From Rhodospirillales bacterium (GTDB lineage: Bacteria; Pseudomonadota; Alphaproteobacteria; Reyranellales; Reyranellaceae): DNA of 54,428 nt. Shown one piece after another: positions 1 to 8,635 of the stretch (the stretch's first letter is position 1; the number at the start of each line of letters is the position of its first letter). The notes under the pieces were generated by a model, which saw only the letters and a list, made by a program, of their open reading frames with translations, was not told the origin of the DNA and did no database searches. The stretch spans positions 1 to 54,428 of the forward strand of contig WHTW01000039.1 in assembly GCA_009377525.1 (NCBI GenBank), read 5' to 3'. Made by a program: the position numbers and the translations under genes.

Positions 1-97
1 CAGGCAAGTCATTGATACAGAATCGCTTTTTGAGATGTGTGAATCCGATAGGCGCAAAGCGCGGGGAGGGAAGAGTGTGCGCTGCCGCCGCATGAGA

Positions 98-3000
98 TTA
101 CCGCGGCGCGATCTCGACGCGGCCCATGGCGGTGCGGCCAAAGACGCGCGGGGCGTACATATCGGAGACGTGCGTGGCCGGCAGCGCGAAGCTGCCCGGC
201 GTCACGGCGCGCACGATGTAGGCGACATGGTAGGAGTTGATGCTGCGCTTCAGCTCCTCGTCGGAGTCCCACCACGAGCGGTAGGTCCGCCGGCCGAGAT
301 TGAGCGAGGCGAAGAACCGGTCGTCGCGGCCCTCGGCAATGCGCGTCTCGCTGAGCTTGGGCAGGAAGGTGAAGGGCTTGGCCTTCTCCTCGGTCAGCAC
401 CGTTTCGATCTCGAAGCCGGCCGGCAAGAGGTCGAGCAGTGCCACCTCATGGTAGCCGCCCTCGAGATTGCGGCCGCTGATCGACACGATCAGCCGCTCG
501 TTCTGGCGCAGGCGGCGCAGGTCGGCATGCCGGCCGTCCAAGGTCAGGAACTCGCGCTGCACGCTCAGCTCCTGGGTGGCGGCCGGCAGCGCCTCGTTGG
601 GCACGCCGCGCGCCGTGACCTGCATCCACACCGTGCCGTCGCCTTCGTTCTTCACGCGAACGCCGCGGGCGATGGCGGCCCGATCGGGATTGATCACCAC
701 CGGATCGCGCGTAGCCGACTTGCGCTCGCCATCGACAGAGTAGGCGAGGCCTCCGCCGGAACCCGCCATGGCGTGGGCCGCCATGACCAGCCAGGCCTGC
801 TCCTGCGTCGTCGTGTGATCGACGTTGGCATTCAGCCGCTCGCCGACCAGGCTCGCCACCTCGGTGAAGCCCTCGCGACCGCCGGCCTCGGCCGCCAGCG
901 CCAGCAGGGCGGCGCGGTTGCGCAGGGCCGAGCCGTAGTAGTCGTTGCGGTCGACGGCATTGACCATCTCGCGCGCCTTGGCGAAGGCGAGCCGGGCGCG
1001 GCCGGGCTCGGCCACATGGTTCAGCGCCGCGGCGAGCTGCGCCCAGGCCAGCCCATCGTTGATCTTGCCGGCCTCGTTGTCCTGGAAGTACCGGACCCGG
1101 CCGGGATCGGCGAGACCTGCCTTGGCCAGCACGTACCAGGCATAGGCCTGGGCGTTGGGCGTGAGCTTGTCGACCGTGCGGTTGAGCCAGGTCAGGCCGC
1201 GCTGCAGCGAGGCCGACGGCACCGCCATCTGCTGGTCGCGGGCGCGCAGCAGGAAGTCGAGCGCGTAGCCCTGCAGCCATTCGGCGGCGGGCGAGTAGGG
1301 ACCCCACATGCCGAACGAACCGTCGGGCAGCTGCATGTCGACGATGCGGTAGACCGCCTCCTGCACGCGATCGCCAATGCGTGGATCGGCCGGGCCGTAA
1401 CCCAGCAGCGCCACGTCGTTGTAGTAGAGCAACGGCAGGGCGCGGCTGGTGGTCTGCTCGATGCAGCCAAACGGGTACTTGTCGAGTGCCCGCAGGAGCG
1501 CGGCCACGTCGATGCCCGGGATGCGCGTCAGCGACACGGCGACCTGCGAGGTGCCCGGCGCGAAGCTCGCCGTGACGTTGCGGTCGAGGCTGAGCTCGCG
1601 GCCGGCGGCAAGCTGGGACACCGTGTCGACGGCGCTCGGCGTCTGGGCCGCGCGCACCTGGATTTCCCATTCGCGGCGTACCGCGAAGTTGCCCGGGCCC
1701 GATAGCTCGACGGCGACCTTGCCGAAGCCCGCATCGTTGCTGGCGACCAGCGGCCAGGTCAGCAACTCGCGCTGGCCGGCGGCCAGACGGCGGGTCTCGG
1801 CGACCGGCCGGTCGAGCGACACCGCGCCGGTGGCCTGCACGGTCAGCCGGTAGTCGCCCGCCTGGCCGTCGATATTGTGCAGCGACAGCGCCAACCGCCC
1901 GCGATCGTTGGGCGCCAGGAAGCGCGGCAGCACGACGTCGGCGCTCACCGCATCGCGCACGTAGAGGCGCTTGTCGGTCGAGCCGACCCGGCTCTTGGCA
2001 TAGGCCACCGCCATCAGCCTGAGCTGGCCGATGAAGTCGGGCACCTCGAGCGCGATCTTGGCCTCGCCCTTGTCGTCGAGCTTCACCGGCCCGCTGAACA
2101 GCGCCACGGTGCGGGTCGGCACGATGTCGAGGCCGCCGATGTCGCCGGCATCGCCGCCGACCCGGATGCGGCCGAGATCGTCGGCGCGGGTTTCGAGCAG
2201 GCGGCCGTAGTCGTCGCGCATGGAAACGGCGAGCCGCCGCTTGCCGAAGTAGTAGTCGGCGGGATCGGGCGTCTTGAAGCGCGTGAGCTGCAGGATGCCT
2301 TCGTCGACCGCAGCCAAGGTGACGAAGGCCTCCTCGCCGCCGAGATTGCCGACCGTTATCGGCACCTCGATGCGCTGGCGCGGCGTGATCTTCTCGGGCG
2401 TACCGATCTTGACCTCGAGGGTGCGCAGTTTGGGTTCCAGTCCCAGCCAGGTCAGCCCGACGGCGCGCGTCGGCACGCGATCGGCCGGCTTGTCCAGCGG
2501 ACGCCAGGCGGTCACCAGCGCATAGGCGCCGGCGCCCCAGTCGGCCGAGACCGGCACCTCGACGGTCGTGCCGCCGGCCGGCACCTGCACACTGCGCGTG
2601 CTGATGATGCGGTCGGTGGCGATGGCGAGCAGGGCCTCGCCGGCGAATGGCGCCTCGATGCGCACGCGCGCTGACTCGCCCGGCCGGTAATTCTCCTTGT
2701 CGCTGGCCACGCGCAGCGTGTCGGGAGTCTCCTCACCGTTGTCCGAGCCGCCGTACCAGCCGACATAGAACTGCACGGTGCTGGTCGTGTCGTTCTGGCG
2801 ATCGATGATGGTGAGGCGGTGCGAGCCCCAGCTCAGGCGGAAGGAAAGCCGCGTCGGCTGATCGCCGAGCATCGAGATGGTGTCTGCGGTGACCAGCCGG
2901 TCGTTGGCGATCGAATGCCAGCGCCAGCGGCCGTCGACCTCGTACCACTGGTAGGTCCAGTCGGTGCGTTCGACCTTGTACTCGATGCCGCTGCGGGCGA

Positions 3001-5113
3001 CCTGCTTGCCGCTGCCGTCCACGGCCACGACGTCGAACTCGGTCTGCGTGCCCTCGCGCGCGTAGCGACCCTCGAAGGTCGGGCGGATGCCGAGATAGAC
3101 GTTGCGCGTGCGCATGGGCAGCGTCTTCTCCGTCTTGGTGGCACGTCCGCCGCCCGGCTCGAAGACGCGGACCTGGATCTGGGCGCGCAGGGGCAGAGGC
3201 GTGTCCTTGATGTCGCCGCCCCATTCCAGCTTCGTCTTGCCTCGTTCGTCAGTGTCGGGCGCCTTCAGCGTCAGGAACGGCGGCTCGAAGGCCTTGCGGT
3301 CGTCCTGGGCGCCGAAGCTGTAGTGGGTGAAGTCGGGGAAGGGCTGCGCATCGACGGTGATGCGCATGTCGGCCTCGACCGTGAGGCCTCCGCCCGGCGC
3401 GCCGTAGAGGAAGTCGGCCTGCACGTCGAAGGTATCGAGCTGGCCCGGCTTCAGGATCGGCTGGTTGGAGGTCAGCTCGACCTTGAGCTTCTCAGGCACG
3501 AAGTCCTCGACCGAGAACTCCACGCTGCCGACCGGCGGCGCCTTGGGATCGACGTGGGCGGCGACCGTCCAGCGGCCGCGACGCGATGACTTCGGCAGGG
3601 CGACCGGCTGGTGCAGGGCGCCCCCCGCCGGCAAGGCGTGGGAGAAACGCGTGAACTCGCTGCCGTCCGGGCGCTTCACGATCAATGTCACCGGCACGTT
3701 GGAAAGCGCGGTGGCCGAGGCGTCGCGCAGCATGGCCATGAGCTGCACGGTCTCGCCCGGGCGATAGACGCCGCGCTCGGTGTAGAGGAAGGCGTCGACC
3801 GGACCGGGCTGGCCGCGGCCGCTGACGCCGCGATCGGAGAAGTCGAACGGCGTCTTGCCGAGCTCCAGGCGCGTGAAATCCTGCCTGGCATTGTCCGACG
3901 CCATCACGGCGCCGGCCCGCGCCGCGCCGCGACCCTTGAGCAGGCCGGCGGCGAACAGCACGCGGCCGGCCTCGTCGGTAATCGCCTTGGCCATCGGCTC
4001 GTTGCCGCGCGACAGCAGGGTGAGTTCGAGGCCGGCCAGTGGCTGGGCGGTTTGCAGCGAGCGGGCGAAGACGTTCAGCCCGTCGTCGCCGGTGAAGGTG
4101 GTCAGCGCGATGTCGGTGTCCATCACCCACATGCCGGTCGCCCGACCGCGCATGTTCTGGTTTTCCTCTTCCTCATAGCTGCTGGCCGGCGGCTGGGCGG
4201 CGTTCCAGGCCACGACGAAATAGGTGCCGGGCTTCCAGTCCTGCACGGTCTCGCGGATCGGGAAGGCGGTGGTCACCGGCTGGTTGGTGACGTTGCGCAC
4301 CTCCATGGTGCCGCGCCATTGCAGGGCGCCGTTGCGGCTGTTCAGCCAGCTGTAGAGCGAATACGCTTCGGTGATCGGCTGACTGCCCGGATAGGTCGCC
4401 TCATAGCGGTCGCGGGCGAAGCCCATGATCGCGCGCTCGTTGACGCGATAGACCGCGATGCCGACCTGGCTGACGTTGATGGTGGTGATCGGCAGGCCGA
4501 CGGCGCTGCCGCGCGGCAGGATGAAGCCCTTGCCCGGCAGCGTGACCACGGCGGGCCGGGCGCCCAGCGCCACCTCGACGTCCTTGTCCTCGTCGAGCTT
4601 CACGCCGTCGCGCCCCGGGAAGCCCGTGCGCAGCCGCACCTTGTAGTTCTCGCCGTAGGCCAGGCCGCCGATGCACAGGCGATCGTCGACGACGCGCAGC
4701 GCGGACTTCACCTCGGGCGTGATCGTCACGTAGTCGGCATAGTTGACGTTGCTGGTCGCCAGCGGCTTGTTGAAGGCGAGACAGGCCTCGCCTTCGGCGC
4801 GGCTGGTGTCGAGCGCGAAGCGGCGATAGGCGAAGGGTTCGTCCGGCGCGGCGGCGGGCTGCGGCAGGGTAACCGGGGCCGTCGAGGCGGGGGCGGCGGG
4901 AGCGGCCGGGGCTGTCGGCGCCGCCACCGGCGTCGTCGGAGCGGCGGGCGTCGCGGGCGCGGCCGGTGCGGGTGCTGCCGGTGTCGGTTGGGTTGCGGCG
5001 GCGGTTCTGGGTGGTGTGTCGACCCGGTCGGCGGGCCTCCCGATCAGGTAGCCTGCAACCCCCGATCCCAGCATGAGAGCCACGACCAGGGCAGCCAGCG
5101 TCGACCGATTCAT
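98..5113 (-). CDS. Bacterial alpha-2-macroglobulin family protein (large YfhM-type protease trap)
   Basis: Predicted periplasmic protease inhibitor that traps attacking proteases through an internal thioester. The product is 1671 aa, the usual size for the family. Residues ~7-25 form one hydrophobic segment with no lipobox cysteine, so it looks like an uncleaved membrane anchor instead of the lipoprotein seen in E. coli. An Ala/Pro-rich linker (~35-90) follows, then a long run of beta-rich MG-type sequence. The thioester motif GCIEQ is intact (Cys1217, Gln1220) and begins the helical thioester domain (~1200-1480); a C-terminal beta domain ends the protein. The usual partner, the peptidoglycan synthase PbpC, would lie beyond the left edge and cannot be checked. 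Assignment rests on the thioester motif, size and architecture. Confidence 0.93.
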   Translation of the reverse strand: MNRSTLAALVVALMLGSGVAGYLIGRPADRVDTPPRTAAATQPTPAAPAPAAPATPAAPTTPVAAPTAPAAPAAPASTAPVTLPQPAAAPDEPFAYRRFALDTSRAEGEACLAFNKPLATSNVNYADYVTITPEVKSALRVVDDRLCIGGLAYGENYKVRLRTGFPGRDGVKLDEDKDVEVALGARPAVVTLPGKGFILPRGSAVGLPITTINVSQVGIAVYRVNERAIMGFARDRYEATYPGSQPITEAYSLYSWLNSRNGALQWRGTMEVRNVTNQPVTTAFPIRETVQDWKPGTYFVVAWNAAQPPASSYEEEENQNMRGRATGMWVMDTDIALTTFTGDDGLNVFARSLQTAQPLAGLELTLLSRGNEPMAKAITDEAGRVLFAAGLLKGRGAARAGAVMASDNARQDFTRLELGKTPFDFSDRGVSGRGQPGPVDAFLYTERGVYRPGETVQLMAMLRDASATALSNVPVTLIVKRPDGSEFTRFSHALPAGGALHQPVALPKSSRRGRWTVAAHVDPKAPPVGSVEFSVEDFVPEKLKVELTSNQPILKPGQLDTFDVQADFLYGAPGGGLTVEADMRITVDAQPFPDFTHYSFGAQDDRKAFEPPFLTLKAPDTDERGKTKLEWGGDIKDTPLPLRAQIQVRVFEPGGGRATKTEKTLPMRTRNVYLGIRPTFEGRYAREGTQTEFDVVAVDGSGKQVARSGIEYKVERTDWTYQWYEVDGRWRWHSIANDRLVTADTISMLGDQPTRLSFRLSWGSHRLTIIDRQNDTTSTVQFYVGWYGGSDNGEETPDTLRVASDKENYRPGESARVRIEAPFAGEALLAIATDRIISTRSVQVPAGGTTVEVPVSADWGAGAYALVTAWRPLDKPADRVPTRAVGLTWLGLEPKLRTLEVKIGTPEKITPRQRIEVPITVGNLGGEEAFVTLAAVDEGILQLTRFKTPDPADYYFGKRRLAVSMRDDYGRLLETRADDLGRIRVGGDAGDIGGLDIVPTRTVALFSGPVKLDDKGEAKIALEVPDFIGQLRLMAVAYAKSRVGSTDKRLYVRDAVSADVVLPRFLAPNDRGRLALSLHNIDGQAGDYRLTVQATGAVSLDRPVAETRRLAAGQRELLTWPLVASNDAGFGKVAVELSGPGNFAVRREWEIQVRAAQTPSAVDTVSQLAAGRELSLDRNVTASFAPGTSQVAVSLTRIPGIDVAALLRALDKYPFGCIEQTTSRALPLLYYNDVALLGYGPADPRIGDRVQEAVYRIVDMQLPDGSFGMWGPYSPAAEWLQGYALDFLLRARDQQMAVPSASLQRGLTWLNRTVDKLTPNAQAYAWYVLAKAGLADPGRVRYFQDNEAGKINDGLAWAQLAAALNHVAEPGRARLAFAKAREMVNAVDRNDYYGSALRNRAALLALAAEAGGREGFTEVASLVGERLNANVDHTTTQEQAWLVMAAHAMAGSGGGLAYSVDGERKSATRDPVVINPDRAAIARGVRVKNEGDGTVWMQVTARGVPNEALPAATQELSVQREFLTLDGRHADLRRLRQNERLIVSISGRNLEGGYHEVALLDLLPAGFEIETVLTEEKAKPFTFLPKLSETRIAEGRDDRFFASLNLGRRTYRSWWDSDEELKRSINSYHVAYIVRAVTPGSFALPATHVSDMYAPRVFGRTAMGRVEIAPR

Positions 5114-5277
5114 GAGAACCCCCGCAAAAGCGACCGAACTCTATGCCGCCGATTGTGCAAACACTGTGGAGTCTGGACCCGATGTCGCGAATCTTCCAGC
5201 GCTGTGGCGCGTATATCACGCTTTCGTCCGTGCTGTGGATAGGCCACGCTTGAGCGGACAGGGCAATGCGTACTAGA

Positions 5278-5395
5278 GCACATTCCGTCCGCTGGAATCA
5301 GCCGGACGGAATGTGCCCTGTAAACCGAGATCTCCATTGCGAGCGTTCCCAATCTCCTGGAACCGCAAGCGGTTCCAGGAGATTGGGAGCCGCTC
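5278..5395. repeat. Composite palindromic repeat, family A, copy 1 (P1 + P2)
   Basis: Two palindromes side by side. P1 (5278-5316) has arms of the GCACATTCCGTCCG type around a CTGGAATCAG centre. P2 (5341-5395) has 20-nt arms at 5346-5365 and 5370-5389 around the loop CAAG, plus outer GAGCG/CGCTC pairs. Related pairs lie at 8496-8609 and 19740-19855. It fills most of the gap between the divergent macroglobulin and DUF1489 genes and ends 12 nt before the DUF1489 start codon. Confidence 0.8.
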
Positions 5396-5407
5396 CAAGC
5401 GCGAACG

Positions 5408-5839
5408 ATGTCGTTGCATCTGATCAAGCTGGCCGTCGGCGTCGACGACCTCGCCCACATGAAGAAGCTGCAGGCGGCGCGGCGCAAGCAGCGCCGGCAG
5501 ACCCCGCGCTCGCCGCACTGGGTCCATACCCGCAACACGCCACGGCGGTCCGAGGAGCTTCTGGCAGGCGGCTCGCTCTACTGGGTAGTGCGCGGGGTCA
5601 TCCGCTGCCGCCAGGAGCTGGTCGGCTTCGAGGAGGACATCGACCAGGACGACGGCAAGAAATACTGCCGCATCAAGGTCAAGCGCACCCTGATCCCGAC
5701 GGCGCCCAGGACCTGCAAGGCCTTCCAGGGTTGGCGGTACCTCGAGCCGGAACGGGTGCCGCCCGACCTGTCGAAGGGCGACACGGCCGACATGCCGCCG
5801 GAAATGGCGGCCGAGCTGAAGCGACTGGGGCTGCTTTAG
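5408..5839 (+). CDS. DUF1489 family protein
   Basis: A 143-aa soluble protein recognised as the DUF1489 family, which is widespread in Alphaproteobacteria and has no established function. It begins MSLHLIKLAVG, has a basic stretch near residues 22-45 and conserved Trp/Arg positions (SLYWVVRG, ~58-65). No signal peptide or membrane segment is seen. No good Shine-Dalgarno sequence precedes the ATG, because the upstream DNA is a palindromic repeat. It stands alone on its strand, convergent with the MotB-like gene, with another palindromic repeat between them. Confidence 0.85.
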   Translation: MSLHLIKLAVGVDDLAHMKKLQAARRKQRRQTPRSPHWVHTRNTPRRSEELLAGGSLYWVVRGVIRCRQELVGFEEDIDQDDGKKYCRIKVKRTLIPTAPRTCKAFQGWRYLEPERVPPDLSKGDTADMPPEMAAELKRLGLL

Positions 5840-5974
5840 GCTGGGCGCGCGCCACTCCAGTGGCGCGTCATGCTCTTCTGGACCGCGAACCTCCGGCTCG
5901 CTCATGAGCGCGCCAGAGGCGCGCGGTCCGGAAGACCATGAGAAGACGCGCCACTGGAGTGGCGCGCGCCCAGC
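5840..5974. repeat. Nested palindromic repeat, family B, copy 1
   Basis: Outer arms of about 30 nt (5840-5869 and 5945-5974, core GCGCCACTCCAGTGGCGCG) enclose inner inverted sequence around TCTTCTGGACCGCG / CGCGGTCCGGAAGA. It lies exactly between the convergent stop codons of DUF1489 and the MotB-like gene, so it could act as a bidirectional terminator. Related copies are near 9371, 45266, 53153 and 54369. Confidence 0.8.
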
Positions 5975-5975
5975 G

Positions 5976-7175
5976 CTACCGGCTGGTCAGTTTCAGTTCG
6001 ATGCGCCGGTTGCGGGCGCTGTCGATGGCGGACAGCGGCTGGTGCTCGCCGTAGCCCGCCGCGACCAGCCGGTCGTTGGGGATGCCCTCGCTGTGCAGGA
6101 ATTTCACGACGGCGATGGCGCGCGCCGCCGACAGTTCCCAGTTCGAGGGAAAGACCACGTTGCGGATCGGCTTGTCGTCTGTATGGCCGTCGACCTGCAG
6201 CACCCAGTTGATGCCCTTGGGGATGCGTGAGGAGATCTCGATCAACCGATGGGCAACCGCGGCGAGCTGCTTCTCACCGGCGGGCTGGAGCTGCGCCGAG
6301 CCTGACGGGAACAGCACTTCGGACTGGAAGACGAAGCGGTCGCCCACGATCTGCACGTCACGCTGGCCGGCCAGCGCCTCGCGCAGCTTGCCGAAGAACT
6401 CCGAACGGTAGCGCGCCAGCTCCTCGACCTTGCTGGCCAGCGCGCGATTGAGCTTCTGGCCGAGATCGACGATCTGCACCTGCTGGTCCTTGGACGTGGC
6501 CTCCGATGCCTCGAGCGCGGCGTTGAGGCGGCCGAGCTCGTCCTTCAGCCCGGCCAGCTCGGCGGTCATGCGCACCACGGCGGCCTTCTGCTCGGCCGAC
6601 AGCTTCTGCTCCTCGGTGAGGTCGGTGAAGAGCTTGCCCTTCTCGTTGTTGGCGGCGGCGAGGGATGCGGCGAGACGCGTCAGCTCCAGCCGCTGGCGCT
6701 CGATCTCCTTCTGCAGGTCGGCCGCCTTGGCCTCGGACTCCTTGGCGGCGCTCTGCATGGCGGCGGCGAGCTTGTCGCGCTCGGCCAGCATCGAGGTCAG
6801 GCGCTCGGTGAGCTGGTCGCGCTCGATCTTCAGCGCATCCGACGAGCGGCGCTCGGCCGCGAGATCGCCGCTGATCCTGTCGCGCTCGCCGCGCATCTGG
6901 CCGAGTTGCAGGGTGAGCTGCTCGAGATCCTTCTGCAGGTTCTGGCCGGCTCGCTTTTCGATCGAGAGCTGGTTGGCAAGATCGCCAATCTGGCGGCTGA
7001 GCTGGTCGATGGCGCTGTCGCGGCTGGTGAGCGCATTGGACAGCGTGAACTGCGCCACGCTGAACAGCGACAGCAGGAAGATCAGCACCATCAACAGCGT
7101 CGTCAGCGCGTCGACATAGCCCGGCCAGATGTAGTCGGCGGCACCGCCCCGGCGGCCGGAGGAGAGGGCGGCCAT
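5976..7175 (-). CDS. MotB/OmpA-type peptidoglycan-binding protein with long coiled coil
   Basis: A 399-aa stator-like subunit. One N-terminal membrane helix (~21-46) begins YVDALTTLLMV, with Asp22 in the place of the proton-binding aspartate of MotB/TolR/ExbD. It is followed by ~210 residues of heptad-rich, charged, predicted coiled coil (~50-260). The C-terminal OmpA-like domain (~280-399) has VDGHTDDKPI and ELSAARAIAVVKFL motifs typical of peptidoglycan anchoring. The gene starts 3 nt after the stop of the MotA-like gene, so the two are co-translated and should form one proton-driven complex. The coiled coil between the channel helix and the OmpA domain is much longer than in flagellar MotB. 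No flagellar genes are nearby, so the force target is unknown. Confidence 0.88.
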   Translation of the reverse strand: MAALSSGRRGGAADYIWPGYVDALTTLLMVLIFLLSLFSVAQFTLSNALTSRDSAIDQLSRQIGDLANQLSIEKRAGQNLQKDLEQLTLQLGQMRGERDRISGDLAAERRSSDALKIERDQLTERLTSMLAERDKLAAAMQSAAKESEAKAADLQKEIERQRLELTRLAASLAAANNEKGKLFTDLTEEQKLSAEQKAAVVRMTAELAGLKDELGRLNAALEASEATSKDQQVQIVDLGQKLNRALASKVEELARYRSEFFGKLREALAGQRDVQIVGDRFVFQSEVLFPSGSAQLQPAGEKQLAAVAHRLIEISSRIPKGINWVLQVDGHTDDKPIRNVVFPSNWELSAARAIAVVKFLHSEGIPNDRLVAAGYGEHQPLSAIDSARNRRIELKLTSR

Positions 7176-7178
7176 TGC

Positions 7179-8477
7179 CTATCCGTCGCCCGGCGGATGC
7201 ACCGCGCCGCGGGCCGTCGAGGCGACGGTGCGGGCGAGCAAGCGGAACTCGCCGCGCAACTCGTCGGCAAGCGCGGTGCGGCCGCGCACGTTCTCGTCGA
7301 CCAGGCGCGCGAGATGGCCCTCGATGGCGCGCTGATGCGCCAGCAGCGCTTCGCGCTCCTCGGCCGAGCTGCGTTCGGCCAAGCGCTGGACCATGACCCG
7401 CAATTCGTCGCTGAGCGCGCTGCGGCTGCGCGTGTTCTCCTCGACCAGGCGGGCGAGATGGCTCTCGATGGCGCGCTGGTGGGCCGCCAGTGCCTCGCGG
7501 TCGTTATCCGACGAACCGCGCTCGCTGAGACGGTTGATCGATGAGCGCAGCTCGATCGACTGCTCGCCCATGCGAGCCAGCAGCGTCTGCTGGCCGCGCA
7601 TCGCTTCGGCGAGCGCGGCCAGGCGCTCGACCAGGGTGGCGCTGGCGGCGACGGTCGCCTCGCGGCCTTCCTCGGCTCGGCGCAGGGTGCGGGTGAGATC
7701 GTCGAGGCCGTCGGCGGTGCGCTCGAGCAGCGCCTCGACATAGGCCGACACGCCCTGCTCGCCGTCGACGTTGACGCCGCTCGACAGCCGCGTGGCGGTC
7801 GCCAGCCATTCCTCGAGCTCGATATGGAAGCGGCCCTGCGCCTGGCTCGCCTGCAATTCGAGGAAACCCAGCACCAGCGAGCCCGACAGGCCGAACAGCG
7901 AGGCGCCGAAGGCGGTGGCCATGCCCTTGAGCGGGCCCTCGATGCTCTCCTTGAGCTTGGCGAACATGGCGATGGCATCGCCGCCCGTGACCTGCAGGCG
8001 GCCGATGGCGTCGGCCACGGCGCTGATGGTCTCGAGCAGTCCCCAGAAGGTGCCGAGCAGGCCGAGGAAGATCAGCAGGCCGATCAGGTAGCGCGTGAGG
8101 TCGCGCCGTTCGTCGAGGCGGGTGGCGATGCCGTCGAGCACGGCGCGCGTGGCTGTCGGCGACATCCGCAGCCGGTCCTGGCGCTCGCCCAGCATGGTGG
8201 CCAGCGGCGCCAGCAGGTTCAGCGTGTGGGTATCGAGCGGCGGCGCGCCTTCCTCGCGATGCTGGAAGCGGCGCAGCCACTTCACCTCGGGCCATAGCGA
8301 GATGACCTGGCGCATGACGACGAAGACGCCGATCACCAGCACGCCCACGATGACGCCGTTCAGGATCGGCGTGTTCATGAACACGCGCAGCAGGTCCTCG
8401 TGCAGCACGTAGGCCAGCCCGCCGACGGCCGCCAGGAACAACAGCATGCGGACGAGATAGGGGAGTGGACTGCTCAT
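7179..8477 (-). CDS. MotA/TolQ/ExbB-like proton channel protein
   Basis: A 432-aa membrane protein. Hydrophobic segments lie at ~6-26, ~38-58, ~135-162 (with LLGTFWGLLETISAV) and ~185-207 (GMATAFGASLFGLSGSLVLG); the last two resemble the channel helices of MotA/TolQ/ExbB. The C-terminal ~200 residues are a cytoplasmic, charged, repetitive helical tail; two similar blocks ending HQRAIE..HLARLVEEN and HQRAIEGHLARLVDEN are visible. It is the first gene of a pair with the MotB-like protein. A tailed MotA plus MotB partner resembles ZorA/ZorB, but no ZorC/ZorD-like genes are present, so a general envelope or motility-like role is more likely. Confidence 0.85.
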   Translation of the reverse strand: MSSPLPYLVRMLLFLAAVGGLAYVLHEDLLRVFMNTPILNGVIVGVLVIGVFVVMRQVISLWPEVKWLRRFQHREEGAPPLDTHTLNLLAPLATMLGERQDRLRMSPTATRAVLDGIATRLDERRDLTRYLIGLLIFLGLLGTFWGLLETISAVADAIGRLQVTGGDAIAMFAKLKESIEGPLKGMATAFGASLFGLSGSLVLGFLELQASQAQGRFHIELEEWLATATRLSSGVNVDGEQGVSAYVEALLERTADGLDDLTRTLRRAEEGREATVAASATLVERLAALAEAMRGQQTLLARMGEQSIELRSSINRLSERGSSDNDREALAAHQRAIESHLARLVEENTRSRSALSDELRVMVQRLAERSSAEEREALLAHQRAIEGHLARLVDENVRGRTALADELRGEFRLLARTVASTARGAVHPPGDG

Positions 8478-8495
8478 CGGTCAGACGCTAGAGCG

Positions 8496-8609
8496 ATTTC
8501 CGGTCTGATTGACCGCGAGCGGTTCAATCAGACCGGAAATGCGCGCGCGGGTGTTAGCTGTTTCAACAGGCACAATCCGTTCGGCTGATTCCAGCCGAGC
8601 GGATTGTGC
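8496..8609. repeat. Composite palindromic repeat, family A, copy 2 (reverse orientation)
   Basis: The same P1/P2 element as near 5278, in the opposite order: P2-type palindrome at 8496-8540 (arms ATTTCCGGTCTGATTGACCG and complement, loop CGAG) and P1-type at 8570-8609. The spacer between them (8541-8569), read on the minus strand, resembles the spacer of the copy at 19740-19855. This shows that the two palindromes move or are maintained as one unit. Confidence 0.8.
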
Positions 8610-8635
8610 TCTACGGCCGGACGGCGCGAGGCCGC

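Noticed and set aside
1..97. Start of a further gene at the left edge
   Set aside because: No frame with recognisable protein sequence or ribosome site was seen in these bases; a short reverse frame over 9-275 is a shadow of the macroglobulin gene.
5278..5395. CRISPR array
   Set aside because: The palindromes are few, differ from each other and have no regular spacers or cas genes.
5976..8477. Zorya phage-defence system based on ZorA/ZorB-like genes
   Set aside because: No ZorC, ZorD or ZorE-like gene is adjacent, and the MotB-like protein has a long coiled coil unlike ZorB as I know it.
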